A stretch of 64,000 nucleotides of DNA from the NCBI GenBank assembly GCA_002352205.1, contig DEHZ01000005.1, positions 124,001-188,000 of the forward strand. Reading direction: 5' to 3'. This document shows, piece after piece, positions 34,557-43,651 of the stretch. A program made the translations under genes and the position numbers. Below the pieces are notes generated by a model, which worked only from the letters and a program-made list of their open reading frames with translations, searched no databases and was not told where the DNA came from. Each line of letters starts with the position of its first letter. Within the stretch, counting starts at the first letter, position 1. This DNA comes from Flavobacterium sp. UBA2787 (lineage in GTDB: Bacteria > Bacteroidota > Bacteroidia > Flavobacteriales > Flavobacteriaceae).

Positions 34557-35795
34557 ATGATAAAGTCGGTATTGACATTTTTGCTTATTCTCTCGACCAC
34601 ATTTCTTTTTGCTCAATCGGAAGCTCAAAAGAAATTAGAACAGCGAAAAGAGCAATTGTTGGAAGAAATAAAAATGAATGAACGTATTCTGCAAGAAAAC
34701 AGAAGTAAAGAAAAATCTGTTGTGAACGTTATTCAACAGCAAAAAGCAAAAATTGAATTGCGTGAAAAACTTATTCAAACGAATGAAAAGCAAGCAAAAT
34801 TGCTTAATGATGATATTTATACCAATCAATTAAAAATAAATAAATTAAAACGCGAATTAGAAGTTCTCAAGGAAGACTATGCCAACATGATTGTCAAGTC
34901 ATATAAAAGCCGTTCAGAACGAAGTAGAGCGATGTTTCTCCTTTCGTCTAAAGATTTTACGCAAGCCTACAAACGGGTGCAATACATGAAGCAGTATGCA
35001 GGTTATAGAAAAAGTCAAGGCGATGATATAAAAGTAAAATCTACAGAATTAGAAGCTTATAACGTAAAATTAGGAGCTTTAAAATCCGAAAAAGAAAAGA
35101 TTATTCAAGAACAGGAAAAAGAGAAATTAGTACTTGTTAAAGAGAAACAAGAACAAGAAAAACTTGTCAAATCAATCAAAAAAGATCAAAAGAAAATTGT
35201 TGCCGATATAAAGAAAAAGCAGCAAGAAGCGAAAGATATAGACAAGAAAATTCAAAAAGCAATTCGTGATGCAATTGCAGCTGAGAATAAAAAAACCGCT
35301 AAAAAAGGAGGAACAAAGACAGCTTCTACCGGAACTTCATCTTCAAAAATTGTATTAACTGCCGAAGGCAAAATAGAGTCGGATAATTTTAAATCCAACA
35401 AAGGAAAATTACCTTGGCCGGTTGAAAAAGGATTCGTTTCATTAAAATTCGGTAACCAACCCCATCCGGTTCAGCCAAGCCTAACTATTCATAGTAATGG
35501 TGTAGAAATTACAACAGAATCAGGTTCATCAGCCCGATCTGTTTTTGCCGGAGAAGTGATGTTGATTCAGGTTTTATCGCCTATAAACAAAGCAGTTTAC
35601 ATCAAACACGGAGATTTTATTACGGTTTATCAAAACTTAAGTACAGTTTCTGTAAACAAAGGAGATAAAGTAGGTATAAAACAAGCCATCGGTAGAATCC
35701 GAACCAACGAATCATCCGGAAAAACAGCAATTAAGTTTTCGGTTCTGCAGAACGATTCGTTCTTAAATCCGCAAAGCTGGTTGTATAATATGTAA
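34557..35795 (+). CDS. EnvC-like murein hydrolase activator with degenerate M23 domain
   Basis: A 412-residue exported protein: signal peptide (about 1-20), a long coiled coil (about 22-250) and a C-terminal LytM/M23 domain. The M23 zinc ligands are incomplete: the first His is present in IHSNGVEI (about residue 312) but the Asp is Glu, and the usual YxHLS reads YQNLS, so one His is lost. This is the pattern of EnvC, which activates amidases at the septum and does not cut itself. It ends the operon before a strong terminator. Confidence 0.85.
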   Translation: MIKSVLTFLLILSTTFLFAQSEAQKKLEQRKEQLLEEIKMNERILQENRSKEKSVVNVIQQQKAKIELREKLIQTNEKQAKLLNDDIYTNQLKINKLKRELEVLKEDYANMIVKSYKSRSERSRAMFLLSSKDFTQAYKRVQYMKQYAGYRKSQGDDIKVKSTELEAYNVKLGALKSEKEKIIQEQEKEKLVLVKEKQEQEKLVKSIKKDQKKIVADIKKKQQEAKDIDKKIQKAIRDAIAAENKKTAKKGGTKTASTGTSSSKIVLTAEGKIESDNFKSNKGKLPWPVEKGFVSLKFGNQPHPVQPSLTIHSNGVEITTESGSSARSVFAGEVMLIQVLSPINKAVYIKHGDFITVYQNLSTVSVNKGDKVGIKQAIGRIRTNESSGKTAIKFSVLQNDSFLNPQSWLYNM

Positions 35796-35801
35796 ATAAT
35801 T

Positions 35802-35834
35802 AAAGCCTGAAAATTAAAACTTTCAGGCTTTTTT
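35802..35834. terminator. Bidirectional terminator between EnvC-like and thioesterase genes
   Basis: A perfect 11-bp stem, AAAGCCTGAAA (35802-35812) and TTTCAGGCTTT (35821-35831), with T runs outside on the plus strand and A runs that serve the minus strand. It serves the two convergent genes. Confidence 0.8.
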
Positions 35835-35836
35835 AT

Positions 35837-36346
35837 TTAAACAAACAACGCTTTTAATTCCGTTGCATCATGCGGTTTCATTTTTCCGGCTAATACTAAA
35901 CTTAATTGTTTTCTCCGTAAGGCTGCATCAAATCGTTGCTTTTCCAATTCCGTTTGTGGTTCAATTTGTGGAACCGGAATGGGATTTCCGGTTTCATCTA
36001 CCGCAACAAACGTGTAAATTGCTTCGTTTGCTTTGGTTTTATTTCCCGATTCACGGTCTTCAATCCAAACATCAATATAAATTTCCATCGAGGTGTTAAA
36101 CGCTCTGGAAACTTTAGATTCAACCGTAACAACACTTCCTAACGGAATGGCTTTGTTAAAAGCAACGTGATTCACAGAAGCCGTTACACAAATTCGTCTG
36201 GAATGTCGTCTGGCAGAAATACTGGCCGCTCTGTCCATTCTGGCTAATAATTCACCACCAAAAAGATTGTTCAACGGATTGGTTTCACCAGGCAAAACAA
36301 CGTCGGTTAACGTAGTTAAAGAATCGGAAGGATATCTTACTTGCAT
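35837..36346 (-). CDS. Acyl-CoA thioesterase, hotdog fold (YciA/BFIT type)
   Basis: A 169-residue single hotdog domain. The segment PGETNPLNNLFGGELLARMDRAASISARRHS holds the family's Asn and the helix that lines the CoA site; VTASVNHVAFNKAI and the acidic FVAVDETGNPIPVPQI follow. It hydrolyses acyl-CoA in the cytoplasm; chain preference unknown. A longer frame starts at a GTG (36379), but a TACCTTTG promoter word lies at 36367-36360, so the ATG at 36346 is used here. Confidence 0.88.
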   Translation of the reverse strand: MQVRYPSDSLTTLTDVVLPGETNPLNNLFGGELLARMDRAASISARRHSRRICVTASVNHVAFNKAIPLGSVVTVESKVSRAFNTSMEIYIDVWIEDRESGNKTKANEAIYTFVAVDETGNPIPVPQIEPQTELEKQRFDAALRRKQLSLVLAGKMKPHDATELKALFV

Positions 36347-36359
36347 TTTTATTTTTTTG

Positions 36360-36367
36360 CAAAGGTA
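36360..36367 (-). promoter_or_regulatory. -7 promoter element of the thioesterase gene
   Basis: Minus-strand TACCTTTG fits TAnnTTTG and lies 13 bases before the ATG at 36346. It excludes the GTG start 33 bases upstream. Confidence 0.5.
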
Positions 36368-36410
36368 GAAAAACAACACCGATTCTTTTGGCGTTAGAGC
36401 AAATAAAAAA

Positions 36411-36431
36411 AGCCTCCATGAGAAGCTTTAA
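36411..36431 (-). terminator. Terminator of the SPOR-protein gene
   Basis: Read on the minus strand, AAAGC with CTC/GAG pairs folds to a short stem with a two-base bulge, followed by a run of seven T. It lies 24 bases past the SPOR gene stop. Confidence 0.55.
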
Positions 36432-36454
36432 TCAAGATTGTATGGGCAAAGGGT

Positions 36455-37408
36455 TTATTTTTCTAATGATAAAACAAGCATCCAAGCATCTTTGTTGTGC
36501 GATTGTTTAATGGATTGTAATGCAGTTTGAGCTTCTTCAATCGAAGGATAACTACCGTAAAGAACAGGATGTAAACCGTATTTGTTTGGAGCAATTTTTT
36601 TAGCATTATAACCTAAATCTTTTAATGATTGCAAGGCTCTTTCTGCATTTCTTACTTCTTTAAAAGCTCCGGCTACAATATGATAATTAAAAGAATTATT
36701 GTTCTCTTCTTCCACATTCATAGTAACAGAAGGAATCGGACTTTCGATAAAAAAAGTCGCTTGTTGAATTTTATCCTCTACTTTTTGTTGAACATTTTTT
36801 TCAACTAATAATGTTTCAGTCGCAATCTTCTTTTCATACCATTGATTGCCAAAATAACCGGTCATTCCGAAACCAATCGCAAAAATGGCCGCATATTTCA
36901 TCCAAGAATTAGATTTGCTTCTTTTTTCAGGTGTAAATTGAATTGGAGCCTTTTCTTCTAATTGTTCCACTTCTTTTTTAAATGTTTCACGTTTAATTTG
37001 TGGAGAAACAAAAGAGGTAAGACCAAAAGAATGCGTAGAATAATTCAAACTGTCTGCCGGTTCAAAAACCAAACTACTTTCACTATTTAAAGAAAGTTTT
37101 CCAATGTTTTTAAGTAAAATAGATTCACTTTTTTGAATGGTATATTTCCAAGAAGTTACTTCTTCTTCAATCAAAGAAATCGCTTTTTCATACTCAATTT
37201 TCTCAGCAAGAGCGATATGATTAGCCAAAAGACCGTCATTATTCTTTAAATGAAAATTAAAAGAAATAACTTTCTTTGGGGGATAAAACGTGTTCGTGTC
37301 TTCAGAAAGACTTGCCGAACGGTTTTCAGTTAAAAACGCACCAAAACCAGGAACCGTAACACACTGGTATCTATATAATAATTGGGATATATATTGCTCA
37401 ATTCTCAT
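36455..37408 (-). CDS. SPOR-domain membrane protein with N-terminal HU/CCDC81-like domain
   Basis: A 317-residue protein. Residues 1-125 (QYISQLLYRYQCVTVPGFGAFLTE, then NGLLANHIA-like text and IGKLSLNSESSLVFEP) form the CCDC81-like HU-type domain found fused to SPOR in Bacteroidetes. One membrane segment (about 172-190, KYAAIFAIGFGMTGYFG) crosses the inner membrane and a C-terminal SPOR domain (about 240-315, YHIVAGAFKEVRNAERALQSLKDLGY) would bind denuded septal peptidoglycan. A link to cell division is likely. Confidence 0.85.
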   Translation of the reverse strand: MRIEQYISQLLYRYQCVTVPGFGAFLTENRSASLSEDTNTFYPPKKVISFNFHLKNNDGLLANHIALAEKIEYEKAISLIEEEVTSWKYTIQKSESILLKNIGKLSLNSESSLVFEPADSLNYSTHSFGLTSFVSPQIKRETFKKEVEQLEEKAPIQFTPEKRSKSNSWMKYAAIFAIGFGMTGYFGNQWYEKKIATETLLVEKNVQQKVEDKIQQATFFIESPIPSVTMNVEEENNNSFNYHIVAGAFKEVRNAERALQSLKDLGYNAKKIAPNKYGLHPVLYGSYPSIEEAQTALQSIKQSHNKDAWMLVLSLEK

Positions 37409-37623
37409 AGCAACAAAGAAAAAATATTCAACCGCCGAATCAAAATTTTATCCACAAATTTTATTAACAATTTCAGTCAAAATGATAACTATTTCGGGCT
37501 CATTGAATTAGATTTCTTACATAGTTTCACAAATGGTAGCAAAAGCATTTTTTGAGTAATTTTTTTGTCAAAAATTTTTAAGAAATATAAAAAAGATGTT
37601 TCTTTGAAATTCAATTATACGCC

Positions 37624-38727
37624 ATGACAAAATCTGAATTATTTTATACGCTTGCGTTACTACAAGTAGAAGGAGTGGGTGACATTGTTGCCAAAAAACT
37701 CATCAACCACTGCGGCTCAGCAGAAAAGGTTTTTCAATCTAAAAAAAATAAATTAGCTTCTATTGATGGAGTTGGCGAAGTTTTGATTATAAAACTGAAA
37801 GATACATCTGTTTTTAAATTAGCCGAAGAAGAAATTAAATTTATTGATAATGAAAATATTGATTTTTGTTCTTTTTTAGATGAAGATTATCCTGAAAGAT
37901 TAAAACAATGCATCGATGGACCAACGGTTGTATTTTCTTCTGGTGAGATTGATTTAAAATCCAAACGAACAATTAGTATTGTTGGAACTAGACAAATCAC
38001 GAGTTACGGAATTGACTTTTGCAAAAAACTAATCGAAGATTTATCACCGTTAAATCCTGTAATCATTAGCGGTTTTGCCTATGGAGTGGATATTATAGCT
38101 CACCAAACAGCAATGGAGAATGACTTGCAAACAATTGGTGTGTTGGCTCACGGTTTAAATCAAATTTATCCCAAAACGCACAAAAAGTTTATTTCCAAGA
38201 TGGAGAAAAACGGCGGTTTTTTAACCGAATTTTGGAGTTCTTCTAATCCCGACAAAGAAAATTTTGTCAAGCGAAACCGCATTGTTGCCGGAATTTCTGA
38301 AGCTACGATTGTGATTGAAAGTGCAGACAGAGGAGGTTCACTCATTACTGCAACGATGGCAAGCGATTATAACCGCGATGTGTTTGCTGTTCCGGGAAGA
38401 ACAACAGACAAATATAGTTTGGGTTGTAATAATTTGATTAAAACCCAACGGGCTCATTTGCTCACTTCGGCAGCCGATTTGATTTATATTTTAAATTGGG
38501 AATTGGATTCAAAACCCACCAAATCTGTTCAAAAACAATTGTTTGTTTCGTTGGATGAAGAAGAGCAAAAAGTCTATGATTACCTTTTGAAAAAAGGAAA
38601 GGAATTGATGGATATAATCGCATTGGAATGTGATTTTCCAATCTTTAAAATATCCGGAATTTTGTTGAACATGGAACTAAAAGGAGTCGTTCGTCCGTTG
38701 CCCGGAAAATTGTTTGAAGCGATTTGA
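37624..38727 (+). CDS. dprA: DNA processing protein DprA
   Basis: Loads RecA onto incoming single-stranded DNA during transformation. The 367-residue protein has an N-terminal helix-hairpin-helix region, a Rossmann core (SIVGTRQITSYGIDFC, VIISGFAYGVDIIAHQTAM, RNRIVAGISEATIVIESADRGGSLITATMASDYNRDVFAVPG) and a C-terminal winged-helix domain from about residue 305. Full length. It stands alone between the SPOR gene and a convergent small secreted protein gene. The two stops are directly adjacent. Confidence 0.94.
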   Translation: MTKSELFYTLALLQVEGVGDIVAKKLINHCGSAEKVFQSKKNKLASIDGVGEVLIIKLKDTSVFKLAEEEIKFIDNENIDFCSFLDEDYPERLKQCIDGPTVVFSSGEIDLKSKRTISIVGTRQITSYGIDFCKKLIEDLSPLNPVIISGFAYGVDIIAHQTAMENDLQTIGVLAHGLNQIYPKTHKKFISKMEKNGGFLTEFWSSSNPDKENFVKRNRIVAGISEATIVIESADRGGSLITATMASDYNRDVFAVPGRTTDKYSLGCNNLIKTQRAHLLTSAADLIYILNWELDSKPTKSVQKQLFVSLDEEEQKVYDYLLKKGKELMDIIALECDFPIFKISGILLNMELKGVVRPLPGKLFEAI

Positions 38728-39159
38728 TTATTGCAATTTTTCCCAAACCACTTCATATTTGGCATATTGCCCGTTTTCGATGGCTTCGATAATGTAAATT
38801 TTAGGAAAAAGTTGGTTGATATCTTTTTTAAATTCCGATTCTTCTTCTTTGGAAATCATTTCGTCTAACGTAATCATTTTATAATTAGCTACGGCCGAAC
38901 CATCCACCGTTTCAAAATGATTTTTTTTGAATTCAAAAACAAAAATATTTCTACACAAAATAAACCGAGTGATGTTGATTTTTCGATGCCTTTTTTGCGA
39001 ATAATCCAGTTTAATTTTTTTAACCGGAGCTATTCTTCTGACTGGAAATTGACAAGTAGCCGTTTCATTTTGGTTGAATAAAATATACACTGGTTCTTGC
39101 TTCTGACTAAATCCGAATGCGAAAAATAAGAGAACAAAAACCGTTATATACTTCTTCAT
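38728..39159 (-). CDS. Hypothetical secreted protein
   Basis: A 143-residue protein with a signal peptide (MKKYITVFVLLFFAFGFSQ, cut near 19). The mature part is basic in the middle (KLDYSQKRHRKINITRF) and acidic near ISKEEESEFKKDI. No domain recognised. It follows trpS on the same strand with a one-base gap, so the two are probably co-transcribed although unrelated in function. Confidence 0.65.
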   Translation of the reverse strand: MKKYITVFVLLFFAFGFSQKQEPVYILFNQNETATCQFPVRRIAPVKKIKLDYSQKRHRKINITRFILCRNIFVFEFKKNHFETVDGSAVANYKMITLDEMISKEEESEFKKDINQLFPKIYIIEAIENGQYAKYEVVWEKLQ

Positions 39160-39160
39160 C

Positions 39161-40132
39161 TTATAAAAATCCTAATTTGTTACGCACACGCTTCAAAACA
39201 CCATCGGCAATTTTTCCTGCTTTGGTGGCTCCTTCCGCTAAAGCTTTATCCACTTCCGCTAAGTTTGTCATATAATAATGATATTTTTCTCTTTCTGTTT
39301 TAAAACGCTCCAAAACCAATTCAAACAACGCTTGTTTAGCATGACCGTAGCCATAATTTCCGGCCAAATAATTCGCTGTCATTTGCTGAACTTCTTCTGC
39401 GGAAGCAACTAATTTATAAATAGCAAAAACCTTGCAAGTTTTCGGATCTTTAGGTTCTTCAAGCGGTTTACTATCGGTTTCAATCGACATAATTTGTTTG
39501 CGTAAAGCCTTGTCATCCAAAAAGATATTGATAATGTTTCCTCTGGATTTACTCATTTTATTTCCGTCAGTTCCCGGAATATACATGGTTTCTTCCTGGA
39601 TTTTTGCTTCGGGAAGCACAAACGTTTCGCCCATTTGATGATTAAATCGAGATGCAACATCTCTTGTAATTTCCAAATGTTGCAATTGGTCTTTTCCTAC
39701 CGGAACTACTTCGGCATCATACAACAAAATATCGGCAGCCATCAACATCGGATACGAAAAAAGACCTGCGTTCACATCTTCCAAATGATCGGCTTTGTCT
39801 TTAAATGAATGAGCTAATGTCAATCGTTGAAACGGAAAGAAACAACTCAAATACCACGACAATTCTGCCGTTTGAGGCACATCGCTTTGACGGTAAAAAA
39901 TTACTTTAGTGATGTCTAATCCGCAAGCAAGCCAAGTAGCCGCCACACTGTAGGTGTTTTCACGAAGGCTTTCGCCGTCTTTAATTTGTGTCACGGAGTG
40001 CAAATCGGCAATAAACAAAAATGATTCGTTTTCCGGTTTGTTTGCCATTTCAATCGCAGGCAAAATCGCTCCTAATAAATTTCCTAAATGGGGTGTTCCG
40101 GTGGCTTGAATTCCGGTTAATATTTTTGACAT
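39161..40132 (-). CDS. trpS: Tryptophanyl-tRNA synthetase
   Basis: Charges tRNA-Trp. The 323-residue class I synthetase has the HIGH-type motif TGTPHLGN near residues 11-18 and KMSKS at 192-196, with the conserved core in between (ADLHSVTQ, MAADILLYDAEVVPVGKDQLQHLEI). The frame extends 17 codons upstream, but homologues begin MSKILTGIQ, so the ATG at 40132 is chosen. C-terminal anticodon-binding helices are complete. Confidence 0.96.
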   Translation of the reverse strand: MSKILTGIQATGTPHLGNLLGAILPAIEMANKPENESFLFIADLHSVTQIKDGESLRENTYSVAATWLACGLDITKVIFYRQSDVPQTAELSWYLSCFFPFQRLTLAHSFKDKADHLEDVNAGLFSYPMLMAADILLYDAEVVPVGKDQLQHLEITRDVASRFNHQMGETFVLPEAKIQEETMYIPGTDGNKMSKSRGNIINIFLDDKALRKQIMSIETDSKPLEEPKDPKTCKVFAIYKLVASAEEVQQMTANYLAGNYGYGHAKQALFELVLERFKTEREKYHYYMTNLAEVDKALAEGATKAGKIADGVLKRVRNKLGFL

Positions 40133-40254
40133 AGTATACTTTTTCGAAAGATACAAAGTTCGCAAAGTTGTGAAAGTTTGCAACCTTAATTATTCTTTTT
40201 TTTAAATTAGTTTACAAAGTTAACTTTATGATTTTAAAATCCCAATCCTTTCCT

Positions 40255-40262
40255 TACATTTG
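40255..40262 (+). promoter_or_regulatory. -7 promoter element of the acyltransferase gene
   Basis: TACATTTG matches TAnnTTTG but ends only 5 bases before the ATG, so transcription would begin at or next to the start codon. Confidence 0.45.
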
Positions 40263-40267
40263 GCTTC

Positions 40268-41008
40268 ATGAAAATTTTTAAACTACTTTTTTGGATTCTT
40301 TGGCGGGTATGGTTTTATATCCTGATGGGTTCGATCATCATTATACTTTTTCCATTATTAATTATTTCTATTTTGAAAGAAGAATGGTATCCGCTCTTTT
40401 TCAGATTAGCACAACTTTGGTCCAGAGGGATTTTGTTTGGGATGGGTTTTTACACTAAAATTGAACGCGAACAGAAGTTTAAAAAAGGCGAAAGTTACAT
40501 GTTGATTGCCAACCACACTTCGATGACGGATATTATGCTGATGCTCGTTATTGCCAAAAATCCTTTTGTTTTTGTTGGAAAAAAGGAACTTTCTAAAATT
40601 CCGTTATTTGGATTTTTCTATAAACGAACTTGTATTTTAGTTGATCGAGATAGTCCGAAAAGTAGATTGGCCGTTTTTGAAAGAGCCCAAAAAAGATTAA
40701 ATCAAGGGTTAAGTATCTGTATATTTCCGGAAGGATTAGTGCCGGATGATGAATCAATTGTGTTGGCCGATTTTAAAGATGGTGCGTTCCGATTGGCGAT
40801 TGAACATCAAATACCGATTGTTCCAATTACGTTTTACGACAATAAAAAGCGATTTTCCTATACTTTTTTCAGTGGAAGTCCGGGCTTGATGCGAGCCAAA
40901 GTCCACGAATTTATTCCCACTGCCGGATTTACTGTGGATGACAAAAAAGCCATCCGCGATAAAGCATGGGATGTGATTTACAAAGAATTAACCAAAGAAA
41001 ACAATTAA
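40268..41008 (+). CDS. 1-acyl-sn-glycerol-3-phosphate acyltransferase family protein
   Basis: A 246-residue membrane-bound acyltransferase of phospholipid synthesis. After an N-terminal membrane segment (about 5-37) it shows the HX4D motif in NHTSMTDIM, the FVGKKELSKIPLFGFFYKRTCILVDRD block, FPEGLVPDD and the PIVPITF segment, all typical of PlsC proteins. The ATG fits the usual family start (MKIFKLLFWILWR). It stands alone; a long palindrome lies between it and the ammonium transporter. Confidence 0.9.
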   Translation: MKIFKLLFWILWRVWFYILMGSIIIILFPLLIISILKEEWYPLFFRLAQLWSRGILFGMGFYTKIEREQKFKKGESYMLIANHTSMTDIMLMLVIAKNPFVFVGKKELSKIPLFGFFYKRTCILVDRDSPKSRLAVFERAQKRLNQGLSICIFPEGLVPDDESIVLADFKDGAFRLAIEHQIPIVPITFYDNKKRFSYTFFSGSPGLMRAKVHEFIPTAGFTVDDKKAIRDKAWDVIYKELTKENN

Positions 41009-41017
41009 ATTTTTAAC

Positions 41018-41068
41018 CATATAAGTCATATAAGTTTGAAAAATGTTTAAACTTATATGACTTATATG
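41018..41068. terminator. 20-bp perfect inverted repeat, probable bidirectional terminator
   Basis: The arms (41018-41037 and 41049-41068) match perfectly around an 11-base loop; each arm is itself a direct repeat of the 9-base word CATATAAGT. It lies between the stops of two convergent genes. Lack of GC and of a long T run makes it an unusual terminator. Confidence 0.55.
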
Positions 41069-41095
41069 ATAAATTAATTATCCATTTTTTCGGTA

Positions 41096-42436
41096 TTAAA
41101 ACTTCTCATCATGTTGCGACAAATCTAAACCAATTAATTCAGATTCTTCCGAAACACGAAGCGGTATAATAAAATTGGTGACTTTATAAAGTAACATAGA
41201 TCCAAAGAAAGTAAACGCAGCTACTAAAACTAACGCAATCATATGGTGACTAAAAACACCCCAGCCACCGTGAAGCAAACTCGCATTTTCACCTTGTGCA
41301 AATATAGCGGTTAAAATCATTCCCATAATTCCACCTACACCATGACAAGCAAAAACATCTAAGGTGTCATCAACTGATTTGAGTCTTTTCCAATACAACA
41401 TTTTGTTGGAAACGATTGCGGCAATAAATCCAAAAAAGATACTTTGCGGAATAGTTACAAATCCGGCAGCAGGTGTAATCGCAACCAACCCAACAACAGC
41501 ACCAATACAAGCTCCCATGGCTGAAACTTTTCTACCATTTAATCGGTCAAAGAAAATCCAAGTCAGCATAGCCGATGCCGAAGCTACTGTTGTGGTTGCA
41601 AAAGCCATCGCCGCTGTTGCGTTGGCTGCCAAAGCAGAACCGGCATTAAATCCGAACCAGCCAAACCAAAGCATTCCGGTTCCAAGTAACACAAACGGAA
41701 TGTTGGTTGGGATATGATCGCTGTTTTTTCGTTTTCCTAATACTAAAACACCGGCCAATGCGGCAAAACCTGCACTCATGTGAACTACGGTTCCGCCCGC
41801 AAAATCTTTCACACCAAAATAGCTGCCTAATAAGCCACTCGGATGCCAAACCATGTGACAAAGTGGAGTATAAATGAATAAAGTGAATAAACAAATGAAT
41901 AATAAATAGGAAATAAACCTAACTCTCTCCGCAAAAGAACCGGTGATAATGGCCGGAGTAATCACGGCAAATTTCATTTGAAACAAAGCAAAAAGGATGA
42001 ATGGAATGGTAGAAGCCATTTTTGCATGAGGTAAAACACCTACTTGATCCATAAATGCGAATTGAAACGGATTTCCGATTAGGCCGTAATGTGTTCCGTT
42101 AATTGTAAAACCGTATGAATCGCCAAAAGCCAAACTAAATCCCACAATTACCCATAGTAGGGAAACTACACCTAAACAGATGAAACTTTGTAACATGGTG
42201 GAAATCACATTTTTTTTGCCCACCATGCCGCCATAAAAAAATGAAAGACCGGGTGTCATCAATAAAACTAAGCATGAGGAAGTGAGCAGCCAAGCCACAT
42301 CGGCTGTGACAATTGTATCGGCTGAATTAAAAATGGCTGATTCAGTGGCGGCGGGAGTACTTTCCCAAAACAATCCACTAATGGCAGCGATGCTGATTAA
42401 GACAAAAGAAATTATCCAACGTTTTTCTATTTTCAT
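41096..42436 (-). CDS. amt: Ammonium transporter (Amt family)
   Basis: Conducts ammonium across the inner membrane. The 446-residue protein has about 11-12 membrane segments; the first (about 8-22) may be an extra segment or signal peptide. Family landmarks are FFYGGMVGKKNVIS, FAERVRF, the first pore histidine in GGTVVHMSAGFAAL and the second in DVFACHGVGGIMG. A GlnK/PII gene often lies beside amt, but here only a small membrane protein gene is found upstream. Confidence 0.95.
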   Translation of the reverse strand: MKIEKRWIISFVLISIAAISGLFWESTPAATESAIFNSADTIVTADVAWLLTSSCLVLLMTPGLSFFYGGMVGKKNVISTMLQSFICLGVVSLLWVIVGFSLAFGDSYGFTINGTHYGLIGNPFQFAFMDQVGVLPHAKMASTIPFILFALFQMKFAVITPAIITGSFAERVRFISYLLFICLFTLFIYTPLCHMVWHPSGLLGSYFGVKDFAGGTVVHMSAGFAALAGVLVLGKRKNSDHIPTNIPFVLLGTGMLWFGWFGFNAGSALAANATAAMAFATTTVASASAMLTWIFFDRLNGRKVSAMGACIGAVVGLVAITPAAGFVTIPQSIFFGFIAAIVSNKMLYWKRLKSVDDTLDVFACHGVGGIMGMILTAIFAQGENASLLHGGWGVFSHHMIALVLVAAFTFFGSMLLYKVTNFIIPLRVSEESELIGLDLSQHDEKF

Positions 42437-42548
42437 AACTAACCCTATTTTTATAGGGGTAAAAATAATAAAAAAGTTAAATAATAAAACTTATACCCTT
42501 AAAAAATTAAGGTATTTGTTTAAAAATATAAAAAATAATAATTTTAGT

Positions 42549-42788
42549 TTACTTAAACCTACTGCCGGAATTTTCATTATCTATGTCTTGACGATGATCA
42601 GGATATGATTTTCTGCGAAAAGACCGTCTGAAAAAACGGGTAAAAAATGGAGTACTTTTTTTCTCGGACGGAATGGTATTATCTACCGTGAAAATCCAAA
42701 ATAAGATGCCAAATATTACCACTAAAATAACGGCTAATACAAACCACCAAGCGGCAGGATAATCTTCTAAAAATTGAAATGTTTCCAT
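42549..42788 (-). CDS. Small single-span membrane protein
   Basis: A 79-residue protein with one strong membrane segment (about 13-33, AAWWFVLAVILVVIFGILFWI) and a basic, arginine-rich tail (RFFRRSFRRKSYPDHRQD). No family recognised. It is upstream of amt on the same strand with 112 bases between and might be expressed with it. Clean ATG, normal composition. Confidence 0.55.
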   Translation of the reverse strand: METFQFLEDYPAAWWFVLAVILVVIFGILFWIFTVDNTIPSEKKSTPFFTRFFRRSFRRKSYPDHRQDIDNENSGSRFK

Positions 42789-42999
42789 AATAGTATATTT
42801 TTAAGTCCAATTATAAAATTAAGTTGTTTTTTGTAAAAATGCTTTATACAATTTAACAGAAGTGTTACATTATTCTCATGTTTTGATTTTGAATGGTTTA
42901 ATTTGAGAGATGAAATCAATAGATTTGTTAATTAGATGAGTAACGAAATTTTCCATTCATTTTTTAATTAAATTCGCTTGTATCTTTTCCAATAAAATC

Positions 43000-43572
43000 A
43001 TGAACAAACAACTTTTATCGCAAGTCTACAAACACCCACTCATCAATCAGGAAGAACTCGACAGATTAATTAAATCACACTATAAAGTAACGTTTAAAAA
43101 AGGAGATGTTATTCTTAAAAAAGGTGAAATTTCCCAAGGATATTTGTTAATCGAAAAGGGTTTGATGCGGTCATTCGCCCTTGATTATATTGGAAATGAT
43201 ATTACGACCGACTTTTATTCAAAACATGAAATTGTAATAGAAGTTTTGTCCCTGTTTCAACGTATTCCGAGTCAGGAAACCATTCATGCTCTAACAGATT
43301 GCGAATGTTGGATGCTTGATTTTGCTATTTTTCAAGAACTGTATCATTCCATTCCCGGTTTTTCAGAATGGGGACGACTTTGGATGACCAACCGACTCTT
43401 TCATTTTAAACAACGGTCGGTGGAAATGGTCACCATTTCTGCCAAAGACCGCTATTTACAATTAATTAAAGAGAAACCGGAAGTAGTTTTGCAATCACCT
43501 TTAAAATATATCGCCAGTTATTTGGGAATAACCGATACTTCCTTCAGCAGAATCCGAAAAGAAATTAGCTAG
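43000..43572 (+). CDS. Crp/Fnr-family transcriptional regulator
   Basis: A 190-residue regulator with an N-terminal cyclic-nucleotide-binding-type domain (FKKGDVILKKGEISQGYLLIEKGLMRSFALD) and a C-terminal helix-turn-helix ending ASYLGITDTSFSRIRKEIS. This is the common Bacteroidetes Crp/Fnr subtype that responds to an unknown signal; no cysteines for an iron-sulphur cluster are seen. It lies just upstream of a run of small stress-type proteins on the same strand and is a candidate controller of them. Confidence 0.88.
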   Translation: MNKQLLSQVYKHPLINQEELDRLIKSHYKVTFKKGDVILKKGEISQGYLLIEKGLMRSFALDYIGNDITTDFYSKHEIVIEVLSLFQRIPSQETIHALTDCECWMLDFAIFQELYHSIPGFSEWGRLWMTNRLFHFKQRSVEMVTISAKDRYLQLIKEKPEVVLQSPLKYIASYLGITDTSFSRIRKEIS

Positions 43573-43616
43573 TTTTTTTCTTGTCATAAGGCAAGTTTCT
43601 TCTAAAAGTTACTTCT

Positions 43617-43624
43617 TATATTTG
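43617..43624 (+). promoter_or_regulatory. -7 promoter element of the first VOC gene
   Basis: TATATTTG is a perfect match to TAnnTTTG, 27 bases before the ATG. Confidence 0.5.
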
Positions 43625-43651
43625 TTATTCAACCTTTTAAACAAATAAATA

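Noticed and set aside
40133-40183. Seventeen extra residues on trpS
   Set aside because: The family start MSKILTGIQ is at 40132.
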